Below, piece after piece: positions 19,471 to 27,138 of a stretch of DNA of 64,000 nucleotides. Within the stretch, counting starts at the first letter, position 1, and each line of letters opens with the position of its first letter. The notes under the pieces were generated by a model, which saw only the letters and a list, made by a program, of their open reading frames with translations, did not search any database and was not told the origin of the DNA. A program made the translations under genes and the position numbers. The stretch spans positions 148,722-212,721 of the forward strand of contig NZ_CAMPPY010000004.1 in assembly GCF_946902915.1 (NCBI RefSeq), read 5' to 3'. The stretch is from Streptococcus sp. Marseille-Q5986. GTDB taxonomy: Bacteria; Bacillota; Bacilli; Lactobacillales; Streptococcaceae.

Positions 19471-19674
19471 TCCTATTTACTCCTTTTTGTCTTTCTCGCT
19501 CGCGAGAAAAAATGTACAGTGACGGCGTGAAGCTCGCGAGCGCCTAGTGGGAGGGGGATACCCCCCTATACTTAAGCTAGGACTTACTTCACACATATCT
19601 GTTATTTTTTCGAGTTTTAAATATTTTTTTATTTTTCTTTTTTACAAAAAAATTTTAATTCTTTCATTAAGACT

Positions 19675-20013
19675 TCAAGCTCTATACCTAGTCCAGTCCC
19701 TGGAGTGTGGCAAGTTCCTGTTACCTATGACAGTAGCATTAGCTGATCTATCGTCAGCGTAAAGCTTGTCAGACTTTTGTCTGTTGCATTGCCAATGGGC
19801 TAGTTGCAGATTCTCTATTGATGATGGATGACCACCTTTTGATACTGGAACCACATGATCTATCACAGGACTTAGTGGGTGAGGGTACTTCAATGATTTA
19901 TCGACGGGGAGCCCACAAATCCCACAAGTATTTTTTGTTTTGAGAATAATATTTTTATTCCTTTCAAAAGCAACTCGGTGAGGACCACTCCGGTCGGTCT
20001 GTCCTTGGGGTAT
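19675..20013 (-). CDS. HNH endonuclease, possibly starting at ATA
   Basis: The HNH domain extends well beyond the first standard start (a TTG at 19893). Upstream in frame are TKNTCGICGLPVDKS and, further up, PQGQTDRSGPHRVAFERN, which resemble complete streptococcal phage HNH proteins of about 110 residues. Downstream are IDHVVPVSKGG, SIENLQLAHWQCNRQKSDK (the catalytic His/Asn/His set). The family-like start lands on an ATA codon at 20011-20013, preceded in frame by TGA. Either ATA is used, or a start mutation has weakened the gene. HNH proteins of this kind act with terminases in phage packaging. Confidence 0.7.
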   Translation of the reverse strand: MPQGQTDRSGPHRVAFERNKNIILKTKNTCGICGLPVDKSLKYPHPLSPVIDHVVPVSKGGHPSSIENLQLAHWQCNRQKSDKLYADDRSANATVIGNRNLPHSRDWTRYRA

Positions 20014-20105
20014 TCATCTAGGGAGGGCCCTTTCTTTTATGTGGGTGGGGTGACCTCTACTCTCAGCTGTGAGTTCCTTATACATTTATATTTCTATTGA
20101 AGATT

Positions 20106-20669
20106 TTATTGTTTTTTATTGTAGTTTAAAATAAATTTATACGCTTCAAACTCCTTAAAGCAATTCATTGCATCACGAAGATTTTCGCCTCTGATTTCGT
20201 AGGAATGAAAATTAAATCCTGTAGTGCCTTTAGTGGTAAAGTTTGTTTGTAAATCATGGATTGTGTTCTCAGCTTCATTTCTTAAGTTATTGTATTCTGT
20301 ATAAAGATCTTCAAGTTCTTTAAGAAGACTACTAGCATTTTTAAAGAATCTATCATCTTCTTTTTTCATAAAATCACGGATTTCATCCTCAATACTTTGC
20401 GTCTGTTCTTTAGAAAAATAATTCTTATTTTCAATGCTACTGAGACGATTTTTGTACATTTCTCGTTTTTTATTTAATACGGAAATCTTTTCTTCAATTT
20501 TGGTGTAAGATTCAGCATCCAGGTTGGCTTCAGCAGCAGCCAATTTTTCATACTGTGAACTAATTTCAGATTCGATTATTGGTAAATGATCACTGATTTC
20601 AGCTAATTCTTCCGCTTGTTTGTTCCGTACTTCTTCTAGTTTCTTTTTATTTTTTTCAATTACATTCAT
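20106..20669 (-). CDS. Coiled-coil protein of unknown function
   Basis: 187 residues from the ATG at 20669, which has GGAG 8 bp upstream; an in-frame TTG lies 12 bases earlier. Long charged helices with heptad-like spacing fill about residues 1-150 (IEKNKKKLEEVRNKQAEELAEI; KIEEKISVLNKKREMYKNRL). The C-terminal third has a short globular segment. Its stop-side neighbour is HNH. Size and shape would fit a scaffold- or capsid-modifying role seen in other satellites, but there is no sequence evidence for this. Confidence 0.7.
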   Translation of the reverse strand: MNVIEKNKKKLEEVRNKQAEELAEISDHLPIIESEISSQYEKLAAAEANLDAESYTKIEEKISVLNKKREMYKNRLSSIENKNYFSKEQTQSIEDEIRDFMKKEDDRFFKNASSLLKELEDLYTEYNNLRNEAENTIHDLQTNFTTKGTTGFNFHSYEIRGENLRDAMNCFKEFEAYKFILNYNKKQ

Positions 20670-20755
20670 TTTCTTCTCCAATTTTTTGTTAAGTATTTTT
20701 TGTATTCATCGTTGATTTGTTTTGTCTCGTTTCTTATCCTTGGTTTTTCTAACAT
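20666..20755 (-). CDS. 29-residue basic peptide, coupled to the coiled-coil gene
   Basis: MLEKPRIRNETKQINDEYKK plus nine more residues. GAGG lies 6 bp before the ATG and the TGA overlaps the next ATG, so it may be a translational leader for the coiled-coil gene or a tiny protein. Confidence 0.4.
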   Translation of the reverse strand: MLEKPRIRNETKQINDEYKKYLTKNWRRK

Positions 20756-20759
20756 TTTT

Positions 20760-20959
20760 ACCTCATTTCACTACTGTTATATTTAACATATCTTCTATTC
20801 TGTTAAATTCAAGCCGTTTTCTCAATCCCTTTTGTATCAAGGGGATAGGTCTATTTTGCGTTTTTTAATTTACATTTTTTCATTATGTTAAATACACATG
20901 AATTTTATAGCTAAAATAACCTCCAAAAATCAAATCCAATCACTGAAAAATAATCAGTT
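20760..20959. other. Non-coding AT-rich stretch upstream of the small-peptide/coiled-coil genes
   Basis: No gene seen. It holds imperfect repeats of TTAACAT/ATGTTAA (near 20789, 20885) and probably the promoter for the leftward late-side genes; a confident -35/-10 pair is not visible. Confidence 0.35.
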
Positions 20960-21281
20960 TCAAAAAGGTAGTCATTTTTGGGCATCTAGTGACTACCACC
21001 TCCGCCTTACAGTCCCAAGGGTTTACAAAGAGCGTAGTCAGGTAGTCACCTTGCTCCCAAAAAAAATAAATAATAAACACCTTAACTCTATTTACTCTAC
21101 ACACTTTATAAATAATATAAAATAACTACTTTTTTATATAAAAGTCAATCATATCAAGGGTTTAGGGGGGTAGTCAGTAAAATCTTAAAAACTACCCTTT
21201 TTCTAAATCCTTTTTGTTCAAAGGCTTTAGCTATCATCTGAAAAGTAGTCATTTTTTGAGTTAGTGACTACCCTAACTACC
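20960..21281. other. Putative satellite replication origin (GGTAGTCA iterons around an AT-rich core)
   Basis: The 8-mer GGTAGTCA or its complement occurs at 20967, 20990 (inverted), 21034 (7 of 8), 21041, 21169, 21244 (one change) and 21265 (inverted), with shorter ACTACC copies at 21124, 21191 and 21275. The copies form two clusters flanking 21058-21150, which is almost pure A/T. It lies directly downstream of the VapE-type gene. This is the layout of SaPI origins, where the island's own helicase binds iterons on each side of a melting region. Confidence 0.75.
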
Positions 21282-22731
21282 TTTTATGTTTTGAGTAACC
21301 AGGTTTAACGCTTTTTCCAAATTTCAAAGATCGTTTGTGTTCCCATCCCTCTTTATTTTGCATATACTTTTTAACCTTTGCTTTATCCTTTGGTGGTGCT
21401 TTGTCGGTTAGATAGACTTCTTGGAAAAATAGGTTTATAGTCATCTTGTCACGTTCTACCAATTCGCCATATTTATCTGTATCAAGTTCCGCCGTTCCAC
21501 CTTTACTATTTCTAAAATAGCCCTCGTTCATCATGTCATAAATATAGTAATACCTGGTTCTATCTGTAACTGGGTAATGGTACATGTTTTTTGGAAAAGG
21601 TAAAGCCAAATAACGATCCAAATCCTCAAGAGTTTCATCAGCAAATTTGTACCTACTTCTTACCTCATTTACCAGGTTCTCCTGTTCTTCTGTCAGGGTC
21701 AAAGACTTGTTAGACTTCCAAGCTACCACCATAGCACCCCAAAAGGCTCTACGGTCTTTTTCCGTCCACTTCCTGCCCTTATAGGCGGTGTCCTTGTGGA
21801 CTTCTGCAACCAGAAAGCGCCTTTCTCCTGTCAGGTCGTTTAAATAATCATGGTCATTGGTTGCCCTCACGATGATAAAACTCTTAGGTAGTCGCCTGTC
21901 GCTTGAGGCGTAAGGCGGCCTAAACTCCATCTTGGCTTCTGTGATGAATTTCTTCAATTCTGAAAAACTAGCCTTTTTACTGGCCACCATCTCATCATCA
22001 AATACACACCAGTTTCTCACCATTCTAGCCTTGTCATCTTTATCTGTAAATGTTTCAACCGTTGTAAAATACTTGTGAGTAAAAAGCCCCTCAAAAAATT
22101 GGGTTTTTCCTACTCCCTGCCGTCCGGTCAAGTCCAGCACAAAATCAAACTTGATAGAGGGGTCAAACACCTTAGCAACTGCCCCACGGAAAAACAAATC
22201 TATGATAATACGGTTATATTCGTCATCCTTGATATTGAGATAATGCCTTAAAATATCAAAGGGATCACGCTGATTCACTAACTCTTTATACTCGCTTTCG
22301 CAAGATTCCAGATAGTCTTTTAAAGGGTTGTAACTGTGTTCTCCAGCTACCACTTCCAAGATATCAGCGATATCTCCTTTTTTATAATCCATCTTGTACT
22401 TAGTAGCAATATAAGCCCTAATCTCTCTGATAATCAGGTCATCGATTGCACCGCTCAAGGTTCTACCGTTTAGCTTCATTGGTCTAGTCACGTCAATTTC
22501 ATAAGTAAAGACGTTGTACTGTATCGCCCCTTTTAGCTTGCTATCTCCATTCAAAATCTTCTTGAGATTGTCCAAGTTGACCGCAAAGCCATCCCCTCTT
22601 GCTTTTTTGGTCAAGTTTAGGCTATTGTGTTCCTCGTCGGTCTCCCTTGCTTGGGTCAAGTTCACCACTTCAGGCGGTGCTTGTTGTTGATTCTCTTCGA
22701 TGATCTTACTTACAATTTCCTCACTATTCAA
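21277..22731 (-). CDS. VapE-family (virulence-associated E) superfamily 3-like helicase
   Basis: A 484-residue replication protein. The VapE/P-loop domain has Walker A GRQGVGKT (203-210), Walker B CVFDDE (242-247) and a following sensor region (SDRRLPKSFIIVRATN, NDLTGERRFL). VapE-type proteins are the initiator/helicases of phage satellites and bind their own origin. A putative iteron origin lies immediately downstream. The start overlaps the upstream gene by 8 bases in a tightly packed operon. The C-terminal 100 residues (Y/K-rich) may be the DNA-binding part. Confidence 0.88.
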   Translation of the reverse strand: MNSEEIVSKIIEENQQQAPPEVVNLTQARETDEEHNSLNLTKKARGDGFAVNLDNLKKILNGDSKLKGAIQYNVFTYEIDVTRPMKLNGRTLSGAIDDLIIREIRAYIATKYKMDYKKGDIADILEVVAGEHSYNPLKDYLESCESEYKELVNQRDPFDILRHYLNIKDDEYNRIIIDLFFRGAVAKVFDPSIKFDFVLDLTGRQGVGKTQFFEGLFTHKYFTTVETFTDKDDKARMVRNWCVFDDEMVASKKASFSELKKFITEAKMEFRPPYASSDRRLPKSFIIVRATNDHDYLNDLTGERRFLVAEVHKDTAYKGRKWTEKDRRAFWGAMVVAWKSNKSLTLTEEQENLVNEVRSRYKFADETLEDLDRYLALPFPKNMYHYPVTDRTRYYYIYDMMNEGYFRNSKGGTAELDTDKYGELVERDKMTINLFFQEVYLTDKAPPKDKAKVKKYMQNKEGWEHKRSLKFGKSVKPGYSKHKR

Positions 22732-23239
22732 AAGCCACCTCCTTATAGAATGTTGTCGCTACTTCTAGGAAATAGCTGGCTAGGTCTTTCCGTTTGATGA
22801 TTGCAGAAAACAAGTCCACCAACTGACCAAAACTGTAGCCATTCACAAATAGCAAGCGGACAAAGAGTGAAGTCTCATGTCTGGTATAAATGCCGTTACA
22901 AATCAGGTCAAAAATCCAGCCTTTCAACTCCATTCCAAGCCCCTGCCGTTGCTCAGTCAATTTGTTCACCTCTAAATCCTTCAAGATCATCAGTAATTCA
23001 GGACTAGCCAAACCTATTTCCAAATCTCTGGTCAATTCCCAGCCCTCTACTTGCTCGCTTTCGTCTTTAACTGCCATATACAAGCCTTTGTAGTGAAAAG
23101 CCGTCAACCCCTCGCCTATCGGCTCAAAGTAGATAAATTTGTAGTGATTTCCATTCTTCCATACTTGAGTAGGGCTAGACTTGAGAAAGCCAAACAAAGG
23201 CAATTTGTCAGCGGATAGAATTAACTCAAGCCTCCTCAT
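22724..23239 (-). CDS. Satellite protein of unknown function, primase-like position
   Basis: 171 residues, ATG overlapping the stop of the excisionase-like gene (ATGA) and stop overlapping the start of the VapE gene. In related islands a small primase or primase-like domain is encoded here, but I cannot see catalytic motifs (no clear DxD or zinc finger). Tight coupling to the helicase suggests a role in island replication. Confidence 0.6.
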   Translation of the reverse strand: MRRLELILSADKLPLFGFLKSSPTQVWKNGNHYKFIYFEPIGEGLTAFHYKGLYMAVKDESEQVEGWELTRDLEIGLASPELLMILKDLEVNKLTEQRQGLGMELKGWIFDLICNGIYTRHETSLFVRLLFVNGYSFGQLVDLFSAIIKRKDLASYFLEVATTFYKEVAFE

Positions 23240-23508
23240 TCTTCCACCCCCAGAAACTTCCAGATGTCAGTTACTAAATAATAAATCATTCTGGAACCTT
23301 CGTCTGGCGGTTGATAGCGTCTCAAGCCTTGCCTTTCCCACTTGCTCAGCGTGTTGTCACTAATTTTTAATTCCTCTTTGAGTTCGGTTCTACTTATTAG
23401 CTTGGTCAATCTTGGCGGTACTTTCTCATGCGCTTCCAGGTATCTTTCCACTACCTCCAGAATGCCATGCGTCAAATCATGCTCACTTTCTCGGCTTAAG
23501 CTAAACAT
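23236..23508 (-). CDS. Small HTH DNA-binding protein, excisionase/MerR-like
   Basis: A 90-residue protein with a winged HTH in the middle (SRTELKEELKISDNTLSKWERQGLRRYQPPDEGSRMIYYLVTDIWKFL, about residues 43-87), the pattern of MerR/Xis-type helix-17 domains in phage and satellite operons. It may act as excisionase or replication regulator. It overlaps both neighbours. Confidence 0.65.
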   Translation of the reverse strand: MFSLSRESEHDLTHGILEVVERYLEAHEKVPPRLTKLISRTELKEELKISDNTLSKWERQGLRRYQPPDEGSRMIYYLVTDIWKFLGVEE

Positions 23509-23842
23509 ATCCGCCCACCTCCTTCAAGGTTTCTTTGTAGCTTTCTAGGTCACTATTCATCAACACCGCTAGGCGTTTGCTCTCCTCCTGTACTTGATTA
23601 TAAAAAGCCTTAGCCCCATCTAGTAGCTCACCTTTATTGGCTGGTATAAAGTAGCCACTAAAAACGCCACATCTAACCCCCACAATAGGGATGTTATGCT
23701 TGACTACTAGGCGCTTGATGATGTCACGTACTGTTCTTTCTGTTAGCTTGGTTGTCAGGCTGATTTCTGCCCCTGTTATGGAGTTCTCAGCACCTACCTT
23801 GATTAGTCTTAATACTCGTTTGTCATTCTCTGATAGACTCAT
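23501..23842 (-). CDS. Winged-helix DNA-binding protein
   Basis: 113 residues. The N-terminal half is a winged helix (VLRLIKVGAENSITGAEISLTTKLTERTVRDIIKRLVVKHNIPIVG, with wing GVFSGYFIP), the rest helical. Similar proteins stand in early operons of streptococcal satellites. The start lies within the end of the previous gene (20-base overlap). Target unknown. Confidence 0.65.
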   Translation of the reverse strand: MSLSENDKRVLRLIKVGAENSITGAEISLTTKLTERTVRDIIKRLVVKHNIPIVGVRCGVFSGYFIPANKGELLDGAKAFYNQVQEESKRLAVLMNSDLESYKETLKEVGGYV

Positions 23843-24113
23843 TCAGTTCCTCCCTTCTGGTTTTATTTGAAAAGGTTATTTGTCCACTCAGTACGCCGTA
23901 AATTATAGCTTTCTGCTCTTTTAAAATCACATCAATAGTTTTATAAATAACCTCCCTTGTTTCATTGTCCAAAAGTTCCCCAGCTAGTATCCTTTTAGTT
24001 GCTGCTAAACGTGCTACATCGTCCATACACATAGCTAGAAAAATCTCTTTAGTAAAATAAGGTTCATCTGGTATTTTTTCAATATCGGGGTATAAATTCA
24101 TTGTGTAACTCAT
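23823..24113 (-). CDS. Satellite hypothetical protein (96 aa)
   Basis: Start chosen at the ATG at 24113, which has GGGAGGG 5 bp upstream and overlaps the previous stop as ATGA. Helical and acidic in its first half (EIFLAMCMDDVARLAATKRILAGELLDNETREVIYKTIDVIL). No family recognised. Confidence 0.6.
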   Translation of the reverse strand: MSYTMNLYPDIEKIPDEPYFTKEIFLAMCMDDVARLAATKRILAGELLDNETREVIYKTIDVILKEQKAIIYGVLSGQITFSNKTRREELNESIRE

Positions 24114-24325
24114 TCCATCCCTCCCCATACGTTGACGCCTGCATGCTGGATATATCGCCCATAATCAGGGTTTAAATCCTCGCTAGGTGTTTCTATCGTC
24201 TGTTGGTTTTCTCGCTCTATTTGGGCGCTTTTTTTGCGGTCTCGGTGGTTTAGATAAAGCAGTAAGCCAATCAATACCACGATTAAGATAACAGCCTGTG
24301 TATTACTTATATCTAGTTCATTCAT
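24110..24325 (-). CDS. Small single-pass membrane protein (71 aa)
   Basis: One clear membrane helix (AVILIVVLIGLLLYL, residues 11-25), followed by a positively charged then acidic cytoplasmic tail. ATG overlaps the stop of the upstream gene. A membrane protein inside an early satellite operon could be an exclusion or interference factor; no direct evidence. Confidence 0.65.
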   Translation of the reverse strand: MNELDISNTQAVILIVVLIGLLLYLNHRDRKKSAQIERENQQTIETPSEDLNPDYGRYIQHAGVNVWGGME

Positions 24326-24768
24326 TTTAATAACCCTCTTTCTTTCAAATCCTTGATAATTAGGCTACGTAGATAATCCCAAATATTACCAGTATTATCT
24401 GTTGCTAGTTTATTCGGATCTGTAAAACTCCTAACAGCTTTATTCAAATAGTTAAATAATAACCAATTCGGGCGCTCCTTGCCTAAACGAATAGAATTAT
24501 CCGCCATCAGTTCATCATGTTTTTTCAACTCACCTAGTAAGTTGCTGATGTTTGCATCTAAAAATGTTTCATGTTCCGCTTCCTGTTGTTTATAGGTTTT
24601 AGTCAGTTGATGAAATTCAATCCATAACCCAGTCATTGTCTCCCTACAATCTTCGGCAATCTCTGTCGCTCCGTGGTGTTTCTTTGATAAATGCCATTCT
24701 GACAAAATATCTAGCTTATTTTCTACGATTGCTAATTGTTTTTCAAATTTGTTGAAATATTCATCCAT
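24322..24768 (-). CDS. Satellite hypothetical protein (148 aa)
   Basis: Start at the ATG at 24768 (MDEYFNKFEKQLAIVENKLDIL); an in-frame TTG 42 bases earlier is possible. Helical protein, with coiled-coil tendency in the first 60 residues. Stop overlaps the next start. No family recognised. It begins a block of six overlapping genes running to the helicase gene. Confidence 0.6.
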   Translation of the reverse strand: MDEYFNKFEKQLAIVENKLDILSEWHLSKKHHGATEIAEDCRETMTGLWIEFHQLTKTYKQQEAEHETFLDANISNLLGELKKHDELMADNSIRLGKERPNWLLFNYLNKAVRSFTDPNKLATDNTGNIWDYLRSLIIKDLKERGLLK

Positions 24769-24813
24769 TTTTTCTTTACCTTCTATGTCTTTTACTATAC
24801 AGTTTTTCAAAAC

Positions 24814-24835
24814 CTTTTCTAATTGCTTGCCTGCT
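24814..24835 (+). repeat. 22-bp direct repeat, copy 1
   Basis: Starts CTTTTCTAATTGCTTG and ends GCCTGCT. Identical over 22 bp to 28055-28076 just before the integrase gene; an 11-bp core GCTTGCCTGCT also occurs at 26071-26081. Confidence 0.8.
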
Positions 24836-24846
24836 CTTCGGTTTTC

Positions 24847-24996
24847 TTAGTTTTTCTTCATTTCGTTTACGGCTTTATCTGCTAGCCGTTGCCATTGTTT
24901 TCTAAATTCTAGTTCATCTATCCGCCCATGCAGAAAGTCGCTCAGGGCGTAAGTGGCACGGCTGTAGAATTGCTTGGCTCTATCATAATTTGTCAT
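24847..24996 (-). CDS. Small satellite protein (49 aa)
   Basis: Reads MTNYDRAKQFYSRATYALSD and continues helical and basic. Its ATG overlaps the stop of the gene before it (ATGA). Codon pattern and coupling support it. Function unknown. Confidence 0.5.
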   Translation of the reverse strand: MTNYDRAKQFYSRATYALSDFLHGRIDELEFRKQWQRLADKAVNEMKKN

Positions 24997-25130
24997 TCTT
25001 TTGCCTCATTTACTGCTTTTACTACCTTTTCTCTTAGTTTTGTAAATTCCTCAAGAAATTCATCTTGAGTTATAACTCCACGATTAAAAGTTATAATCAA
25101 GGCGCTTGCTCTTTTTGTGTATTGTTCCAT
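24993..25130 (-). CDS. Small satellite protein (45 aa)
   Basis: Reads MEQYTKRASALIITFNRGVI and continues to a charged C-terminus. It starts 2 bp after the upstream stop and ends overlapping the next ATG. Function unknown. Confidence 0.5.
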   Translation of the reverse strand: MEQYTKRASALIITFNRGVITQDEFLEEFTKLREKVVKAVNEAKE

Positions 25131-25132
25131 CC

Positions 25133-25561
25133 CTAGCTCTCCATCATGTCATAAAGTAGGGCGTAGTGTTTATCTGGTATTCTGTCCAAGGCTTTCAAGC
25201 CGTCATGTTCTGCTTTTTGTCTGGTTTCCGCCTTGACCGTGCTATCAAAGGCGATAGAAAAGGCGTTTAGCATTGCCTTATAGCGGTCTACGCTCTTCAA
25301 ATAGCGCCCACGGTCTGATAATTCCTTGTCTTCCAATTCCTCTTTTACCGTACCGTCCAAGAGTTCAAACTTAGTGTAAACTCCTTTTTCTACTTTAAAA
25401 CCTAGTCGCTTGTTTTGTCTGAGATTGTAGAGATTAACCTTACAACTGTCTAAGTTGCGATAACCTAATACTCCAGCGATTTCTTCTAAGTTTTTGCCCT
25501 CTAATTCAGGCAATTTTTCAGCAATATCTTTAAATTTTACTACTTGATGTTGTTTTCCCAT
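25133..25561 (-). CDS. Satellite hypothetical protein (142 aa)
   Basis: Start placed at the ATG at 25561 (MGKQHQVVKFKDIAEKLPEL); the longer open frame to 25669 runs over the presumed promoter. Residues 8-45 look like a helix-turn-helix or resolvase-type recognition fold (DIAEKLPELEGKNLEEIAGVLGYRNLDSCKVNLYNL). It may be a DNA-binding regulator. Confidence 0.55.
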   Translation of the reverse strand: MGKQHQVVKFKDIAEKLPELEGKNLEEIAGVLGYRNLDSCKVNLYNLRQNKRLGFKVEKGVYTKFELLDGTVKEELEDKELSDRGRYLKSVDRYKAMLNAFSIAFDSTVKAETRQKAEHDGLKALDRIPDKHYALLYDMMES

Positions 25562-25706
25562 TGTATACCTCATTTTTTGGGTACGCAAAAAGCGCACTCT
25601 ATTTCTGTGTTTGACAAATAAGAGTACGCATGATAAGATATTTACGTACCTCATTCGTGGGGGATGCAATAGTGTAGATCCAAACTTTGGTCGGGGAGGG
25701 TCTACG

Positions 25707-25886
25707 CTATTTTTTTAATTCTTGATAGACTTTTTCCAGTCCAATCATCAAAATATCTGTTTGAGTTTTTCCAGTTTTTTGAACACAATAATCAAGCATT
25801 GCTACTTGTTCCTCTGTCATTCTCAATCTTTTACTTTGATTTTTGGGATTTGAGGTAGGTCTACCAATCTTTTTAGATGTGGTCAT
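25707..25886 (-). CDS. Small ribbon-helix-helix protein (59 aa)
   Basis: Reads MTTSKKIGRPTSNPKNQSKR, then LRMTEEQVAMLDYCVQKTGK, and ends TQTDILMIGLEKVYQELKK. The AT-hook-like GRP segment and an RHH-type strand-helix-helix are typical of CopG/Arc-like regulators on mobile elements. GAGG lies before the ATG. It is too short for many gene callers. Confidence 0.7.
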   Translation of the reverse strand: MTTSKKIGRPTSNPKNQSKRLRMTEEQVAMLDYCVQKTGKTQTDILMIGLEKVYQELKK

Positions 25887-26024
25887 TTCGTCCTCCTTTC
25901 TGTATCCACAAATGTATTATATAAATTGTGGATACAAATGTCAACCCCTAAACCGAAAAAAATTTAAAATCTTCCCAGCGTACCTTATTTTATTTTCAAT
26001 GTACTAGCGGAAACCGCTGTATTA

Positions 26025-26147
26025 TGCTATAATCAAGGTATAAATCTTTACTAAAACCTCTTTGATAATAGCTTGCCTGCTTTGTTAAATTCGTTTTAGT
26101 CATAGTGTGAAAGGCTTTGCGGTGTGGTTATTGCTAAGCCTTTTTTT
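26025..26147 (+). ncRNA. Candidate small RNA on the plus strand inside the satellite
   Basis: An extended -10 (TGCTATAAT, 26025-26033) and, about 75-110 bp later, a terminator-like hairpin AAAGGCTT ... AAGCCTTT followed by TTTT (26109-26146) point rightward, against all neighbouring genes, with no open frame between them. The predicted RNA carries the 11-mer GCTTGCCTGCT that recurs at 24825 and 28066. No -35 is evident. This is inference from signals only. Confidence 0.4.
26071..26081 (+). repeat. GCTTGCCTGCT core repeat, copy 2
   Basis: 11-bp core of the 22-bp satellite repeat; the flanks are similar (AAAACCTCTTTGATAAT before it). Confidence 0.65.
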
Positions 26148-26154
26148 GTTGCTC

Positions 26155-26781
26155 TCACACGCTTCTTTGGCGTGTTTTTTTATTTCTGAATGCCATAGCC
26201 TTGATTTCCTGATAACTCATATTCAAGCCAATCATGGCTATTACCATATCCTCAAATGCCTGGTATTGCTCCAGCTCGTCACTTGTCAAGCTATCGATGC
26301 CATTGTAGCCCCCACGTTCTTCCCTTAACTGCTTAGCGTTCCTGTCAGTTACTGCCTTCAGTAGTAGGTTGTTCATGGTGCTATGCGCGTGCTTGGGTGC
26401 TTGTTCCCAGTTCTCAATACTGTCATGCAAGGTTTTTCTTTTTGGCTTTTCTAGCGCCCTCTGCATACGAAACTTAGAAAGTTCCTCACGCATTTCAAAG
26501 AATGCTTTGACTAGGTTCTTCTTAAACTCTTTTACGGGTTCTGTATTTCGTAAGTAAGTGATTAACAAAGTAGCTTGTTGCTCGTTCAAAATATAATCTC
26601 GTACATTTTGCCCACTCTCTGAAGGTGAAATTTTAAATTGCACCTTTCCGAAGCTCTCAAAGTCCTCGCGGTGCTTATTCAGCAAGATCTTCAAATGTCT
26701 GTGCTTAATTTCAGCGCATTCAGCAACGATGCTGCTTAGTGTATACGGCGCTTTTTTGCCGTCCATGTAGACTAGTTCCAT
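26155..26781 (-). CDS. Rha-family phage regulatory protein / antirepressor-like
   Basis: 208 residues. The N-terminal domain (AECAEIKHRHLKILLNKHREDFESFGKVQF, NEQQATLLITYLRNTEPVKEFKKNLVKAFFEMREEL) matches the Rha family, known from temperate phages as regulators or antirepressors. The C-terminal half (RNAKQLREERGGYNGIDSLTSDELEQYQAFEDMVIAMIGLNMSYQEIKAMAFR) looks like a separate helical domain. AAGGAG lies before the ATG. A 17-bp operator copy stands 23 bp upstream. Confidence 0.8.
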   Translation of the reverse strand: MELVYMDGKKAPYTLSSIVAECAEIKHRHLKILLNKHREDFESFGKVQFKISPSESGQNVRDYILNEQQATLLITYLRNTEPVKEFKKNLVKAFFEMREELSKFRMQRALEKPKRKTLHDSIENWEQAPKHAHSTMNNLLLKAVTDRNAKQLREERGGYNGIDSLTSDELEQYQAFEDMVIAMIGLNMSYQEIKAMAFRNKKTRQRSV

Positions 26782-26795
26782 TGGGTTACTCCTTT

Positions 26796-27011
26796 CTAGT
26801 TGTGTCGCTTCTTAAGCGACTTTCTTGGTAAAAAAATTTCGCTAATCGATAACTCGAAAAAAGTACTTAGCGCAAACATTTCATCCAACGTAAAAGCCTT
26901 TTCTCCGCGTTCTTTTTGCCCATAAGAAGTAACTGATATTTTTAAATAATCAGCTAATTCTTGCTGAGAAATACCTTGTTTTTTGCGTAAAATCAACAGT
27001 TTTTCCTGCAA
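26796..27011 (-). CDS. Cro-like XRE regulator of the satellite switch
   Basis: A 71-residue single HTH protein (QGISQQELADYLKISVTSYGQKERGEKAFTLDEMFALSTFFELSISEIFLP). It is first gene of the leftward lytic-type transcript and divergent from the CI-like repressor. AGGGAGG lies before the ATG. Its promoter holds operator copies in its spacer and downstream. Confidence 0.85.
   Translation of the reverse strand: MQEKLLILRKKQGISQQELADYLKISVTSYGQKERGEKAFTLDEMFALSTFFELSISEIFLPRKSLKKRHN
26804..26820. promoter_or_regulatory. Operator copy O4 (17 bp)
   Basis: GTCGCTTCTTAAGCGAC is a near-perfect palindrome matching the three sites between cro and the repressor gene. It covers the end of cro and lies just before the Rha gene. 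Confidence 0.75.
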
Positions 27012-27042
27012 TAACTTTTCCCTCCTTTTTTAGTTTTTATAA

Positions 27043-27138
27043 GTCGCTTATCAGGCGACAAAACTATATTATCGCTTTTTAGGCGACTTGTCAACAGTTT
27101 TTTTGCTAAAAATTAAAAAAAGTTGCTTTTTAAGTGAC
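27043..27138. promoter_or_regulatory. Divergent switch region: three 17-bp operators and two promoters
   Basis: Operators: GTCGCTTATCAGGCGAC (27043-27059), ATCGCTTTTTAGGCGAC (27071-27087) and GTTGCTTTTTAAGTGAC (27122-27138). The leftward cro promoter is TTGACA-17-TAATAT (minus strand, 27066-27094), with the middle operator in its spacer. The rightward repressor promoter is TTGCTT-17-TATAAT (27124-27152), with the third operator covering its -35. This is a lambda-like switch: binding of the weaker third site would shut the repressor's own promoter. Confidence 0.85.

Noticed and set aside
20960..21281. Repeats as a CRISPR array
   Set aside because: Units are 8 bp, in both orientations and irregularly spaced, with no spacers of constant length and no cas genes.
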